Shown here one piece after another: positions 6,729 through 15,010 of a DNA stretch of 19,823 nucleotides (within the stretch, counting starts at the first letter, position 1; each line of letters starts with the position of its first letter). The notes beneath the pieces were generated by a model. The model was not told the DNA's origin, ran no database searches, and worked only from the letters and a program-made list of their open reading frames with translations. Made by a program: the position numbers and the translations under genes. The DNA is from Candidatus Pullichristensenella stercoripullorum (GTDB lineage: Bacteria > Bacillota > Clostridia > Christensenellales > Aristaeellaceae), in NCBI GenBank assembly GCA_018712885.1, contig DVGE01000021.1, positions 1 through 19,823 on the forward strand. The letters run 5' to 3'.

Positions 6729-7955
6729 ATGGCTGAACGCACGCTGGAGATCGACCACGTCTCCAAGGAATACCGCCTCGGCGCCATCGGCGCGGGCACG
6801 CTGTCGGCCGACCTGCGCGGCTGGTTCGCCCGCGTGCGCGGCAGGGACGACCCCAACCGCAAGATCGGCGATACCACGCCCCGCGGCGGGCACGAATACT
6901 TTCTCGCCCTCAACGACGTCTGCCTCAACACCGACCGCGGCGACGCGCTGGCGCTGGTGGGGCGCAACGGCGCGGGCAAGAGCACGCTTTTAAAGCTCAT
7001 CTCCCGCATCACCGCGCCCACGAAGGGCGAGATCCGCCTGCGCGGCCGCGTGGCCACGCTTCTGGAGGTGGGCACCGGCTTCCACGCCGACCTCACCGGG
7101 CGGGAGAACATCTACTTAAACGGCGCCATCCAGGGCATGCGCCGCGCCGAGATCGACAAAAAAATGAAGGAGATCGTCGAGTTTTCCGAGATCGAGCCCT
7201 TCATCGACACGCCGGTAAAGCGTTACAGCTCCGGCATGTACATCAAACTGGCCTTCGCCGTCGCCGCCCACCTCGACCCGGACATCCTCATCTGCGACGA
7301 GGTGCTGGCCGTGGCCGACGTCTCCCGCGGCGGCCGCACCGTGCTCTACGTGAGCCACAACATGCGCACCGTCAAGCAGCTGTGTACGCGCGGCATCTAC
7401 CTGGAGAGCGGCCGCCTCGTCTACGACGGCACCGTCTCCCGCGCCATCGACCTCTACGCCGGCAGCGGCATGCGCTCGGTGGACCGCGACCTGGACGCCA
7501 TGCGCCGCGGCCGCACGCTGGGCGTGCAGATGCGCATGCTGCGCTTGCGCGTGGAAAATTCCGAGACCATGGAATACCAGATGGACGATGTGATGGAATT
7601 TTCCCTCGCCTTCCGCGCCGCCGTGCCGGAGAGCCGCTGCCGGCTGCGCCTGGTGCTGATGAACAATTCCGCCGCGCCCGTGGCCATGACGCAGACGGAG
7701 GAGTTCTCCGTTTGCGCTGGCGACGAAAAAACGCTGCGCGTGCGCTTCCCGCTTGATAACATCGCCCCGGGCGAGTTCAGCATCCAGCTCTCGCTGGTGG
7801 GCGGCGACCCGCGCGGGCGCAGCCTTTACTACGACACGCTCGAAGACGTGGGCCACTTCGTCATCGTCGACGACCCCGCGCGCACCGCCGGCTTTTTGTG
7901 GACGGAATCGCTGTGGGGCAACATGCGCCTGCGGGAAATGGAGCTGATGGGATGA
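6729..7955 (+). CDS. ABC exporter ATPase (Wzt/TagH-like) with a shortened nucleotide-binding domain
   Basis: The 408-residue protein pairs an ATP-binding domain (about 1-245) with a Wzt-type C-terminal beta domain (about 265-385) that in relatives binds the exported glycan. The Walker A motif is GRNGAGKST (78-86), the signature is YSSGM (166-170) as in polysaccharide exporters, Walker B is ILICDE (186-191), and the switch His is His210 in YVSHNM. Between the D-loop (AVAD, 194-197) and the strand leading to His210, the roughly 14-residue segment with an FQxKCLxKM-like pattern usual in this family is missing, and the text jumps to VSRGGRTVLY. The rest of the protein is intact, so this is either a natural in-frame deletion or an assembly error. 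It would energise the permease encoded just upstream and overlaps the pyridoxamine kinase start by 4 bp. Confidence 0.88.
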   Translation: MAERTLEIDHVSKEYRLGAIGAGTLSADLRGWFARVRGRDDPNRKIGDTTPRGGHEYFLALNDVCLNTDRGDALALVGRNGAGKSTLLKLISRITAPTKGEIRLRGRVATLLEVGTGFHADLTGRENIYLNGAIQGMRRAEIDKKMKEIVEFSEIEPFIDTPVKRYSSGMYIKLAFAVAAHLDPDILICDEVLAVADVSRGGRTVLYVSHNMRTVKQLCTRGIYLESGRLVYDGTVSRAIDLYAGSGMRSVDRDLDAMRRGRTLGVQMRMLRLRVENSETMEYQMDDVMEFSLAFRAAVPESRCRLRLVLMNNSAAPVAMTQTEEFSVCAGDEKTLRVRFPLDNIAPGEFSIQLSLVGGDPRGRSLYYDTLEDVGHFVIVDDPARTAGFLWTESLWGNMRLREMELMG

Positions 7956-8791
7956 TGAGACCCGCCAGGACCGTCGCCGCCATCCACGACCTGAGCGGCG
8001 TGGGCCGCTGCGCGCTGACGGTGGTATTGCCCGTTTTGAGCGCGATGGGCGCGCAGGTGTGCCCCGTGCCCACGGCGGTGCTCTCGGCGCACACGGCCTT
8101 TTCCGGCATCGCCGTGCGCGACCTGACCGACTTTCTGCCCGCCTACCTCGACCATTGGCGGGCGCTCGGCCTGCGCTTTGACGCCGTGTACGCCGGCTAT
8201 CTGGGAAGCCCCGCGCAGGTGGAGATCGTCTCCGATCTCCTCGCCGAACAGGAGGGCGCCCTCAAGGTGCTCGACCCAGTGATGGGCGACGACGGGCGGC
8301 TGTACAGCGGCATGGCCGAGGAGATGCCGGCAAAGTGGCGCTCCCTCTGCGCCCACGCCGACGTGGTGACCCCCAACATGACCGAATACGCGCTTTTGAG
8401 CGGCGAGGCGTACTCCCTCGCCCCGCGCACGCGCGCGCAGGCGGAGAAGGTGCTGCGGAATTTGCTGGACATGGGCGCGAAGAGCGCCGTCGTCACCTCG
8501 CTGCCGTTGGAGGACGGCCTCGCCAACGCCTACATGCGCCGCGAAGACGGACAAATGGGCGTATGCGCCTTCGAGCGCCTCGACGCCCACTATCCCGGCA
8601 CCGGCGACCTCTTTGCCAGCGTGCTCACCGGCGCGCTTCTGCGCGGCGAGGGGCTGGAGGACGCGGTCGGCCGCGCCACGGATTTCACCCGCCTGTGCGT
8701 CAGGCGCAGCATGCGCTTTTCCACGCCCGTCAACTACGGCGTGGATCTCGAACCGCTGCTGCCCCGGTTGTGGGAAAAGGGCGCGGAATGA
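7952..8791 (+). CDS. pdxY: Pyridoxamine/pyridoxal kinase (ribokinase fold)
   Basis: The 279-residue product is a PdxY/PdxK-type kinase that phosphorylates the B6 vitamers pyridoxal, pyridoxamine and pyridoxine with ATP in the cytosol. Diagnostic segments are IHDLSGVGRCALTVVLPVLS (11-30), YAGYLGSPAQ (80-89), VLDPVMGDDGRLY (106-118), VVTPNMTEYALLSG (138-151) and the ribokinase signature HYPGTGDLFASVLTG (213-227), with Asp219 as the expected catalytic base. The start is the ATG at 7952, whose ATGA overlaps the stop of the ATPase gene; this implies translational coupling, helped by a GGAG at 7940-7943. An in-frame ATG further upstream (7898) would lie deep inside the ATPase gene and is rejected. 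Grouping with a glycan exporter is not an obvious pathway link. A terminator follows. Confidence 0.92.
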   Translation: MMRPARTVAAIHDLSGVGRCALTVVLPVLSAMGAQVCPVPTAVLSAHTAFSGIAVRDLTDFLPAYLDHWRALGLRFDAVYAGYLGSPAQVEIVSDLLAEQEGALKVLDPVMGDDGRLYSGMAEEMPAKWRSLCAHADVVTPNMTEYALLSGEAYSLAPRTRAQAEKVLRNLLDMGAKSAVVTSLPLEDGLANAYMRREDGQMGVCAFERLDAHYPGTGDLFASVLTGALLRGEGLEDAVGRATDFTRLCVRRSMRFSTPVNYGVDLEPLLPRLWEKGAE

Positions 8792-8809
8792 CCGCCCCTT
8801 CCCTCTGGT

Positions 8810-8896
8810 AAAAAACGCCCCGCCATCCTGCGCCCGTGCGCGCGGCCCTGGCCGCGCCATGCTCTACCGCAACGCGCCCTGGCGGGGCGCTTTTTT
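8810..8896. terminator. Bidirectional terminator between converging pdxY and spoIIE
   Basis: CGCCCCGCCA (8816-8825) pairs perfectly with TGGCGGGGCG (8880-8889). A-rich sequence lies on the left flank and TTTTTT (8891-8896) on the right, so the hairpin can end transcription from either side. The 54-base interior holds a second GC hairpin (GCGCGG with CCGCGC, about 8840-8857), which makes the structure larger than a typical terminator. Confidence 0.8.
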
Positions 8897-8914
8897 CATC
8901 GCATCCGTCTCATT

Positions 8915-10879
8915 TCAGGGCGCGCGCGCCCGGCATACGCCGACGCACAGCACCGTCATGTCGTCCCGACGCCTGCCCTCCGCGGCCTCCGCCGCGCGCA
9001 GCAGTTCCTCGCTGAGCCGGTCCGGTCGCAGCGTCCACCCCCTTTGCAGCGCCCCTTCGAGCGCGCCGTCCCCAGCTTCCATGGCTCCGTCCGAGCCCAT
9101 GACGATCACGTCTCCCTCGCGCACATCCACCTCCTTGCACATGCCGCTCACGCCTTCGAGCACACCCAGCGGCAGCCTGCCGCCCTCGACGGCGCGCACC
9201 TCCCCTCCGCGCGCCAGCAGCGAACGGCTGGCCGCCAGTTTCCAGAAGCGCGCCTTCCCCGCGCGCGCGTCGAGTATGCACAGATCGACGGTGGCGAACA
9301 TGTCGCCCGTCCCGCGGCGCACGAGCAGCGCGTTGGCCGCCTTCAGCGCCGCTTCCGGCTCCACGCCCGCCGCCAGGAAGCGCCAGATGAGGCGCGCGGC
9401 GCGCTCGCTCTCCTCGCGGGCGGCCTCGCCCGTGCCCATGCCGTCGCAGATGAGCGCCAGCATCCGCCCGTCCGGCAGGCGGCGCAGCAGGTGCGCGTCG
9501 CCGCTGGGCGCGCCCGGCTCGAACGAACGCGCGCTCGCGCCCCAGCAGAAGTCCAGACGGGGCGGCTCCCGGGGCCGGACGCGCGCGCGGGCGAGCTCGC
9601 CGAGTATGCGCTCGGCCTGGCGGAACATCTCCCCGGCGCAGGCGTCGGCCTCGCCGCGCAGGTTGCCGGCCTCCTGCCGCGCCACCGCGCGCAGCCGCTC
9701 CCCCCGGCGGCAGACGCGCAGCACGTCCGGCGGCACCTCCTCGTCCGGCGCCGCTTCCCCGCCTTCGCGGGCGGCGTCGCGCAGCGCCTGGCAGAACAGG
9801 CGCACGGCGCGGCCATCCTCCCCCGCCCAGCAGCGCGCGTAACTGGGGCAGGCGTCGCAAAGGCGCGCGCGCATGTCCAGCAGCGCCGCCGGCTCATCCG
9901 GCAGGTTCGCCACACCCGCCGCCAGCTCCCCAAAGGCGGCGCTGAGGGCTCCCAGGGCGCGGGAGGCTTCCTCGCGCTCCCGCGGCGGCGCGCGGAAGAG
10001 CGCCCCATCCAGTTTGGCGAGCCACGCCTCGGGCGCGAGCACGTAGCCGAGCGCCGCCAGCGCCGGCAGCAGTGCCCCGGGGTGATCTGCGGGCGCGTAG
10101 AGGCCGAGAAGCCCGGCGCAGAGCACGAAGGCCGGGGCCGCGAACAGCCGCCCCCGCGCGCGCAGCAGCCCCGCCGCCGCCCCGCCGAAGCACACCGAGG
10201 CCGCCGCCACCAGCGTGCCGCCGCCGGCGAGCAGGGCGCAGAAGGAGAGCGCCCCCAGCGCCGCCGCCGCGCCCAGCGAGGCGTGCGCCGCCGCAAGCGT
10301 CCACAAACAGGAAAGCAGATAGGCCCCCGGCGGCCAGAGGGCGCAAAGCCCCATGAGCAGCGCGAAGGCAGTAAGCGCCGCGCAAGCGCGCTCGTCCGCC
10401 CCCACGCGCGCGCCGGGCCGCCAGTAGAGGAAGCGGCGCATGGCCGGGGCGCAGAGCACCGCCACGCAGGAGGACAGAAGCGCCAGGAACGATGGATACG
10501 GCTCCAGCCGCGCCGCCGCCAGCCCCGGCAGCAGCGCCCCCAGCCCGGAAAGCAGCGCGCACAGCGCCCCTTCGTCCAGGCGTGGGCGCGCTGCCGCGCG
10601 GTCGAAGACGAGCGTGCCCAGAAGGATGAGCGCGCAGCCGGCGGGCAGGAGCAGGTCTACCTCCGTCAGCGGGAAGCGCAGCGCCCCCAGCGCACAGCCG
10701 AGCAAAAGCGCCGCCGGGCTCACGCGCGCCTGCAGGCCCGCCGCGAACAGCGCCAGCGCGAACGGCGCCAGCCCCAGCAGCATCCGCGCGCGCGCCAGCA
10801 AAAACAAAAGCCCCGCCGCCAGCGCCCCGCGCAGGAACCGTTCCCCATCCACGCGATGCTGAAGCTGCGTACCAAGCAT
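8915..10879 (-). CDS. spoIIE: Stage II sporulation protein E (SpoIIE) phosphatase
   Basis: In Bacillus, SpoIIE dephosphorylates the anti-anti-sigma factor SpoIIAA to activate sigma-F in the forespore and also acts at the polar septum. This 654-residue version has about ten Ala/Leu-rich membrane segments (roughly 15-290), a linker with a conserved CDACPSYARCW cluster (about 341-351), and a C-terminal PP2C domain. Metal-binding motifs are visible: ALICDGMGTGEA (Asp479), MGSDGAMEA (Asp597) and DDMTVLCV (Asp639). It is shorter than B. subtilis SpoIIE (827 residues), mainly between the membrane part and the phosphatase. I chose the ATG at 10879 because GAGGGGG lies just upstream; a start 22 codons earlier is possible but has a less convincing context. 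It stands alone on the minus strand, divergent from dedA. Its presence supports an endospore-forming lineage. Confidence 0.9.
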   Translation of the reverse strand: MLGTQLQHRVDGERFLRGALAAGLLFLLARARMLLGLAPFALALFAAGLQARVSPAALLLGCALGALRFPLTEVDLLLPAGCALILLGTLVFDRAAARPRLDEGALCALLSGLGALLPGLAAARLEPYPSFLALLSSCVAVLCAPAMRRFLYWRPGARVGADERACAALTAFALLMGLCALWPPGAYLLSCLWTLAAAHASLGAAAALGALSFCALLAGGGTLVAAASVCFGGAAAGLLRARGRLFAAPAFVLCAGLLGLYAPADHPGALLPALAALGYVLAPEAWLAKLDGALFRAPPREREEASRALGALSAAFGELAAGVANLPDEPAALLDMRARLCDACPSYARCWAGEDGRAVRLFCQALRDAAREGGEAAPDEEVPPDVLRVCRRGERLRAVARQEAGNLRGEADACAGEMFRQAERILGELARARVRPREPPRLDFCWGASARSFEPGAPSGDAHLLRRLPDGRMLALICDGMGTGEAAREESERAARLIWRFLAAGVEPEAALKAANALLVRRGTGDMFATVDLCILDARAGKARFWKLAASRSLLARGGEVRAVEGGRLPLGVLEGVSGMCKEVDVREGDVIVMGSDGAMEAGDGALEGALQRGWTLRPDRLSEELLRAAEAAEGRRRDDMTVLCVGVCRARAP

Positions 10880-11080
10880 CGTCCATTCCCCCTCTCGACG
10901 GGGAACTATGTATGCCCCCGCAGGCGCGGACATGCCTTTTCTCATCGTTTCGTTTCCATCTTTTCACGCGCAGGTCATCTTTTCTTCGCTTCTCTTTCCC
11001 GGCGGAATGTGGTAAGATGTATAAGGAAAGTTATGCCGTCTTTGCGGCAGTCTGTGAGGTGTTTCACTTTGGAAGAAACG

Positions 11081-11704
11081 ATGCTCAGGATCATGAACGA
11101 CTACGGCTACCTCGGCATTTTCTTCCTCATCTTCATCGAGAACGTCTTCCCGCCCATCCCCTCGGAGGTGGTGCTGCTCTTCGGCGGCGCGATGACCGTG
11201 CTGGCGGGGCTGAACGCCCCCACGGTGGTGATCGTGGCCACGCTCGGCTCGCTGGCCGGGGCCGTCGTGCTCTACCTGCTGGGGCGCATCCTCAAGGCCG
11301 AGCGGCTGCGCAAGTTGTTCTCCGGCCGCTTCGGGCAGATCCTGCGCTTAAAGCCCGAGGACGTGGACAAGGCCACGGCGTGGTTCGTGAAGTATGAGAA
11401 GAAGGCCGTGCTCATCTGCCGCTGCGTGCCCATCGTGCGCAGCCTGATCTCCATCCCCGCGGGCATCGCCGAGATGAACGTGCCGCTGTTTCTGCTTCTG
11501 ACGGCGGTGGGCAGCGCGGTGTGGAACACGGTGCTGGTGACGGTGGGCTCCTTCCTGGGCAACCAGTGGGAAAACGCCCTGCCGTTCTTTGAAAAATATT
11601 CGGACGTGATCCTCGTCATCGCCATCATCCTCGTGGTGGTGTTCCTCATCTGGTGGTTCGGCTTCCGCGGCCGCGGCAAGAAGGCCAACGCGGAGAAGGA
11701 ATAA
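11081..11704 (+). CDS. DedA-family (VTT domain) membrane protein
   Basis: The 207-residue protein shows the DedA hallmarks: FIENVFPPIPSEVVLL (about 17-32), a GRILKAERLRKLF stretch, and the CRCVPIVRSLISIPAG motif (about 112-127) with its conserved Arg residues, then hydrophobic segments to the end. DedA proteins are membrane transporters; some members recycle undecaprenyl phosphate or move phospholipids between leaflets, and which applies here cannot be told. I use the ATG at 11081 (GGAAG just upstream). A TTG at 11069 with AGGTG before it, and an ATG at 11093, are alternatives. About 200 bp separate it from the divergent spoIIE; a TAAGAT at 11013-11018 could be a -10 box but no good -35 is seen. 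addB starts 1 bp after its stop codon, so this gene heads the right-hand operon. Confidence 0.88.
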   Translation: MLRIMNDYGYLGIFFLIFIENVFPPIPSEVVLLFGGAMTVLAGLNAPTVVIVATLGSLAGAVVLYLLGRILKAERLRKLFSGRFGQILRLKPEDVDKATAWFVKYEKKAVLICRCVPIVRSLISIPAGIAEMNVPLFLLLTAVGSAVWNTVLVTVGSFLGNQWENALPFFEKYSDVILVIAIILVVVFLIWWFGFRGRGKKANAEKE

Positions 11705-11705
11705 C

Positions 11706-14700
11706 ATGCTGCGCCTGCTCACGGGGCGCAACCGCGCGCTCGGCCCGGCGCTTTTGCGCGAGGTGGGCGACGCCCTCAAAACGGAGGGCGACGCGCTCTA
11801 CGTGGTCGTGCCCAAGCAGCTGACGCTGGAGACGGAGCTTTTCCTGCTGGAGGGGCTTTCCCTGCGGGGTTCGTTCCGTCTGCGCGTTTTGAGCCCGGAG
11901 CGGCTCTGCGGCCTGATCTTCGACGCCGCCGGCCGGCCCGCGGGCGCGCGCGTGGACGACCGCGGGCGGGTGATGCTCGTCTCCCGCGCCATGAAGTCGC
12001 TGGAAGGCGAACTGACGCTCTACCGCGGCGCGCAGGCGCGGCGGGGCTTCGCCCTGCGCGCCGCCAAACAGGTGGAGATCTTCCGTCAGGCCGGCATGGG
12101 GCCGGAGGACGTGCGCGCCTGCGCCGAAAAAGAACAGGGCTCCCTGGCGCGCAAGCTGGAGGACGCGGCCGCCATCCTCGCCGCCTACGAGCGGGAGATC
12201 GCCGGCCGCTTCGAGGACGGCGAGGGCGAGCTTTCGCTGGCGGCGGAAAAGGCCGCCGACGCGGCGTTTCTGCGCGGGGCGAAACTGTGGTTCTACGGCT
12301 TTGACATGATGCCGCCGACGCTGCACAGCCTCATCGCCGCCGTGTCCGCAATGGGCGAGGCGACGGCGATGCTGCCCCTGGAGGCGGACCGGCGCGCCCG
12401 CGACGAGGACGTGTTCCGCCCCCTGCGCGCCTCGGCCATGCGCCTTGCGGAAGCGGCGCGCGAACGCAACGTGCGCGTCGTCTTTTCCGAAGCCGGGGAC
12501 GGGGGAGACCTTCCCGGCGAGCTGCGCTTCCTCTCCACGGAGCTTTTCTCCACGCCGGCGCGGGCCTGGACGGAAGGACCGAAGCGCGTGCAGCTGTTCG
12601 AAGCGCGTTCCCCGCGCGAGGAGGCGCGCTTTGCCGCGGCGCTGACGCGGCGGCTGGCGCGCGCGCGCGGTTGGCGCTACCGCGACGTGCGGCTGCTGGT
12701 GCCTTCCCTGGACGCCTACCGCGAGCCTTTGCGCGAAGCCTTCGCCGAGTGCGGCATCCCCCTGTTTCTGGCCGAGAGCCGCCCCTGCGCGCGGCGGCCC
12801 CTGTGCGAATGTCTGCTCACGGCTTTGCAGATGGTCTCGCGCGGGGCGCGGGACGAGGACCTGCACGCCTGCCTCGCCTCGGGCTGTCTGGACGTCTCCC
12901 GGCGCGACGCGGCGCGGCTTAGCAACTACGCCGTTTCCTGGGGCCTGCGCGCCTCGGCCCTTTTCCGCCCCCTGAAGCGCGGGCCGGCGGAACTTGTCGA
13001 AGCGCTGGAGCCGGTGCGCGCGGCGGCCATGGCGCCCATCGCCGCCCTGCGCGAGCGCCTGCGCGCGGCCAAAGACCTGCGCGGGCAGTTGGAGGCCGTG
13101 TTCGGCTTTCTCACGGATATCCGCGCCTACGACAAAAGCCTTGCGCGGCAGCAGGAACTGTGCGCACGGGACATGTACGAGGCCGCCGGCGAGGAAGCGC
13201 AGGTGTGGAACCGCGTCATCGGCGCGCTCGACCAGATGGCGGCGCTGCTGGGCGAAAAAAAACTGCCCGTGCGCGAGATCGCCGAGCGGCTCGCCGAGGC
13301 GCTGGACGCGGCGGTGGTCAAGCCCCTGCCCCAGTCCGGCGACGCGGTGCTGGCGCAGGACGCGGCCAAGTTGAGCATGCGGCCGGCGAAGGCCGTGCTG
13401 CTCCTCGGGCAGGTGGAGCGCGCCGCCGGCGCGGCGGAGGCGCTTTTGACCGAGCGGCAGCTGGAGGCCGTTTCGCAGAGCGCGAAGCGCTACGTGGGCC
13501 TGACGGCGGCGGAAGCGGCGCGCACGCGGCTTTTCTACGCCAAGGCCGCGCTGGAGATGGCCACGGACTACGTGTGCGTCTCCTACCCGCTGGCCGGTCT
13601 TGACGGCGCGGCGGAGCGCCCCGGGCCGCTGGTGGCGCAGCTTCGGCGCGTGTTCCCCGGCCTGCGCGCGCGCGGCGGCGTGACGGGCGACGCCTCCGCC
13701 GAGGCGATGATGCTCGAAGCGCCCGGCGCGGCGCTGCCCCGGGTGGCGGCGGCGCTCTCGGGCGAAATGACGGCGGCGGAACAGCGGGCGCTCGCCTCGC
13801 TCGCGCGCCTGCCGGAGACGCGGGGACAGCTCCTTGGCCTGCGCGACGCGCTTTTGCTGCGCGGCGCGGCCGACCGCCTGCGGCCGGAAACGGCGCGCGC
13901 CCTCTACGGGGGATTGCGCACGGCCAGCGTTTCGCGGCTGGAATCGTTCGCGGCCTGCCCGTTCGCCCACTTTTTGCGCTACGGCCTCAAGCCGGAGATC
14001 GTCGAGCCCTACGCGCTCACCCCCCGCGACGAGGGCGTGTTCTTCCACGCCGCCGTGCGCGGCTTTCTGGACGAGGCGATGGCGGACGGCGACTTCGACC
14101 CCGACCGCGCCGACGCGCGCATGGAGCGCGTGGCCGAAACGCTGCTCGCCCCCCTGCGCGAAGGGCCGCTGGGCCAGAGCGCGCGCACGCGCGCCGAAGA
14201 ACGGCGGCTGAAAAACGTGGCGCGCACGGCGGCGCGGCTGCTGACCGAGCAGCTCGCCGACACGCAGTTTCGCCCCGTGGGGCTGGAGGTGCGCTTCGGC
14301 CCCGACGACGGGAGCGCCTGTTTGCGCGTGGGCGCGGGGAAAACGTGCGCGCTCTACGGCTCCATCGACCGCGTGGACCTCTGGGAGGGGGAAAAGCCCT
14401 ACGTGCGCGTGCTCGACTACAAGCGCGGCTCCAGGCCCTTCGACCTTGCCGAGGCCTACGCGGGGCTGCAGTTGCAGCTGCTGGTCTACCTCGCGGCGGC
14501 GGCGAAACGGCGCGGGGCGCTGGCGGCGGGGGCGTTCTACTTCCGCATGGACGAGGGCTATGTGCTCACCCCCGAGACCGATCCTTCCGCCGTGGCCGAA
14601 CTTCGGCGCAAGGCGCTGCGCATGGACGGGCCGATGGTGGACGAGGAAGCCGCCTCCGCAGCCAATTCCGCCGAGCCCAAGCGCTTTTACAAGGCGAGCG

Positions 14701-14957
14701 CGCCCCTTACGCGCGCGGGGCTGACCCGCCTGCTCGACCGCGCGGTGGCGATGGCCGGCCGTCACGTGGACGGCATCTGCGCGGGCGAGGCCGCGCCCGC
14801 CCCGGCGAAGGTGGGCAAGGCGCTGCCCTGCCGCTTCTGCGAAAGCCGCGCCGCCTGCCTGTTCGACGAGCAGGCCGACCGCGGCCGCGTGCGCCGCGTG
14901 GATTTGGACAAGGACGCGGTGCTGGCGCTGCTGGACGACGAAAGCGGCGAAGCCTGA
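11706..14957 (+). CDS. addB: AddB-type helicase/nuclease subunit with an Fe-S nuclease domain
   Basis: AddB with AddA forms the Gram-positive RecBCD counterpart that resects double-strand breaks and recognises Chi. The 1083-residue protein is close to the usual AddB length (about 1160). At the C-terminus the RecB-like nuclease shows Asp888 and Asp891 in GSIDRVDLW and the catalytic LDYKRG (Asp904, Lys906). The four Fe-S ligands are Cys751 in FAACPFAHFLRYG and Cys1042, Cys1045 and Cys1051 in CRFCESRAAC, with the expected C-x2-C-x5-C spacing. At the N-terminus the position of the AddB P-loop reads LTGRNRALGPALL, with no GKT/S, so ATP binding at this site is probably lost. GAGAAGGAA precedes the ATG. 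addA, normally adjacent, is not in the window; a decarboxylase-like gene follows after 53 bp. Confidence 0.88.
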   Translation: MLRLLTGRNRALGPALLREVGDALKTEGDALYVVVPKQLTLETELFLLEGLSLRGSFRLRVLSPERLCGLIFDAAGRPAGARVDDRGRVMLVSRAMKSLEGELTLYRGAQARRGFALRAAKQVEIFRQAGMGPEDVRACAEKEQGSLARKLEDAAAILAAYEREIAGRFEDGEGELSLAAEKAADAAFLRGAKLWFYGFDMMPPTLHSLIAAVSAMGEATAMLPLEADRRARDEDVFRPLRASAMRLAEAARERNVRVVFSEAGDGGDLPGELRFLSTELFSTPARAWTEGPKRVQLFEARSPREEARFAAALTRRLARARGWRYRDVRLLVPSLDAYREPLREAFAECGIPLFLAESRPCARRPLCECLLTALQMVSRGARDEDLHACLASGCLDVSRRDAARLSNYAVSWGLRASALFRPLKRGPAELVEALEPVRAAAMAPIAALRERLRAAKDLRGQLEAVFGFLTDIRAYDKSLARQQELCARDMYEAAGEEAQVWNRVIGALDQMAALLGEKKLPVREIAERLAEALDAAVVKPLPQSGDAVLAQDAAKLSMRPAKAVLLLGQVERAAGAAEALLTERQLEAVSQSAKRYVGLTAAEAARTRLFYAKAALEMATDYVCVSYPLAGLDGAAERPGPLVAQLRRVFPGLRARGGVTGDASAEAMMLEAPGAALPRVAAALSGEMTAAEQRALASLARLPETRGQLLGLRDALLLRGAADRLRPETARALYGGLRTASVSRLESFAACPFAHFLRYGLKPEIVEPYALTPRDEGVFFHAAVRGFLDEAMADGDFDPDRADARMERVAETLLAPLREGPLGQSARTRAEERRLKNVARTAARLLTEQLADTQFRPVGLEVRFGPDDGSACLRVGAGKTCALYGSIDRVDLWEGEKPYVRVLDYKRGSRPFDLAEAYAGLQLQLLVYLAAAAKRRGALAAGAFYFRMDEGYVLTPETDPSAVAELRRKALRMDGPMVDEEAASAANSAEPKRFYKASAPLTRAGLTRLLDRAVAMAGRHVDGICAGEAAPAPAKVGKALPCRFCESRAACLFDEQADRGRVRRVDLDKDAVLALLDDESGEA

Positions 14958-15010
14958 GGCCGCGCGGGCGGCCGGGCGAAAAAACAGCGGACGAACGAAG
15001 GAGGACGGCC

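Noticed and set aside
9044..11080. Upstream extension of the DedA frame across spoIIE
   Set aside because: The extension is Arg/Gln/Pro-rich low-complexity text antisense to spoIIE. DedA homology and a ribosome site begin at 11081.
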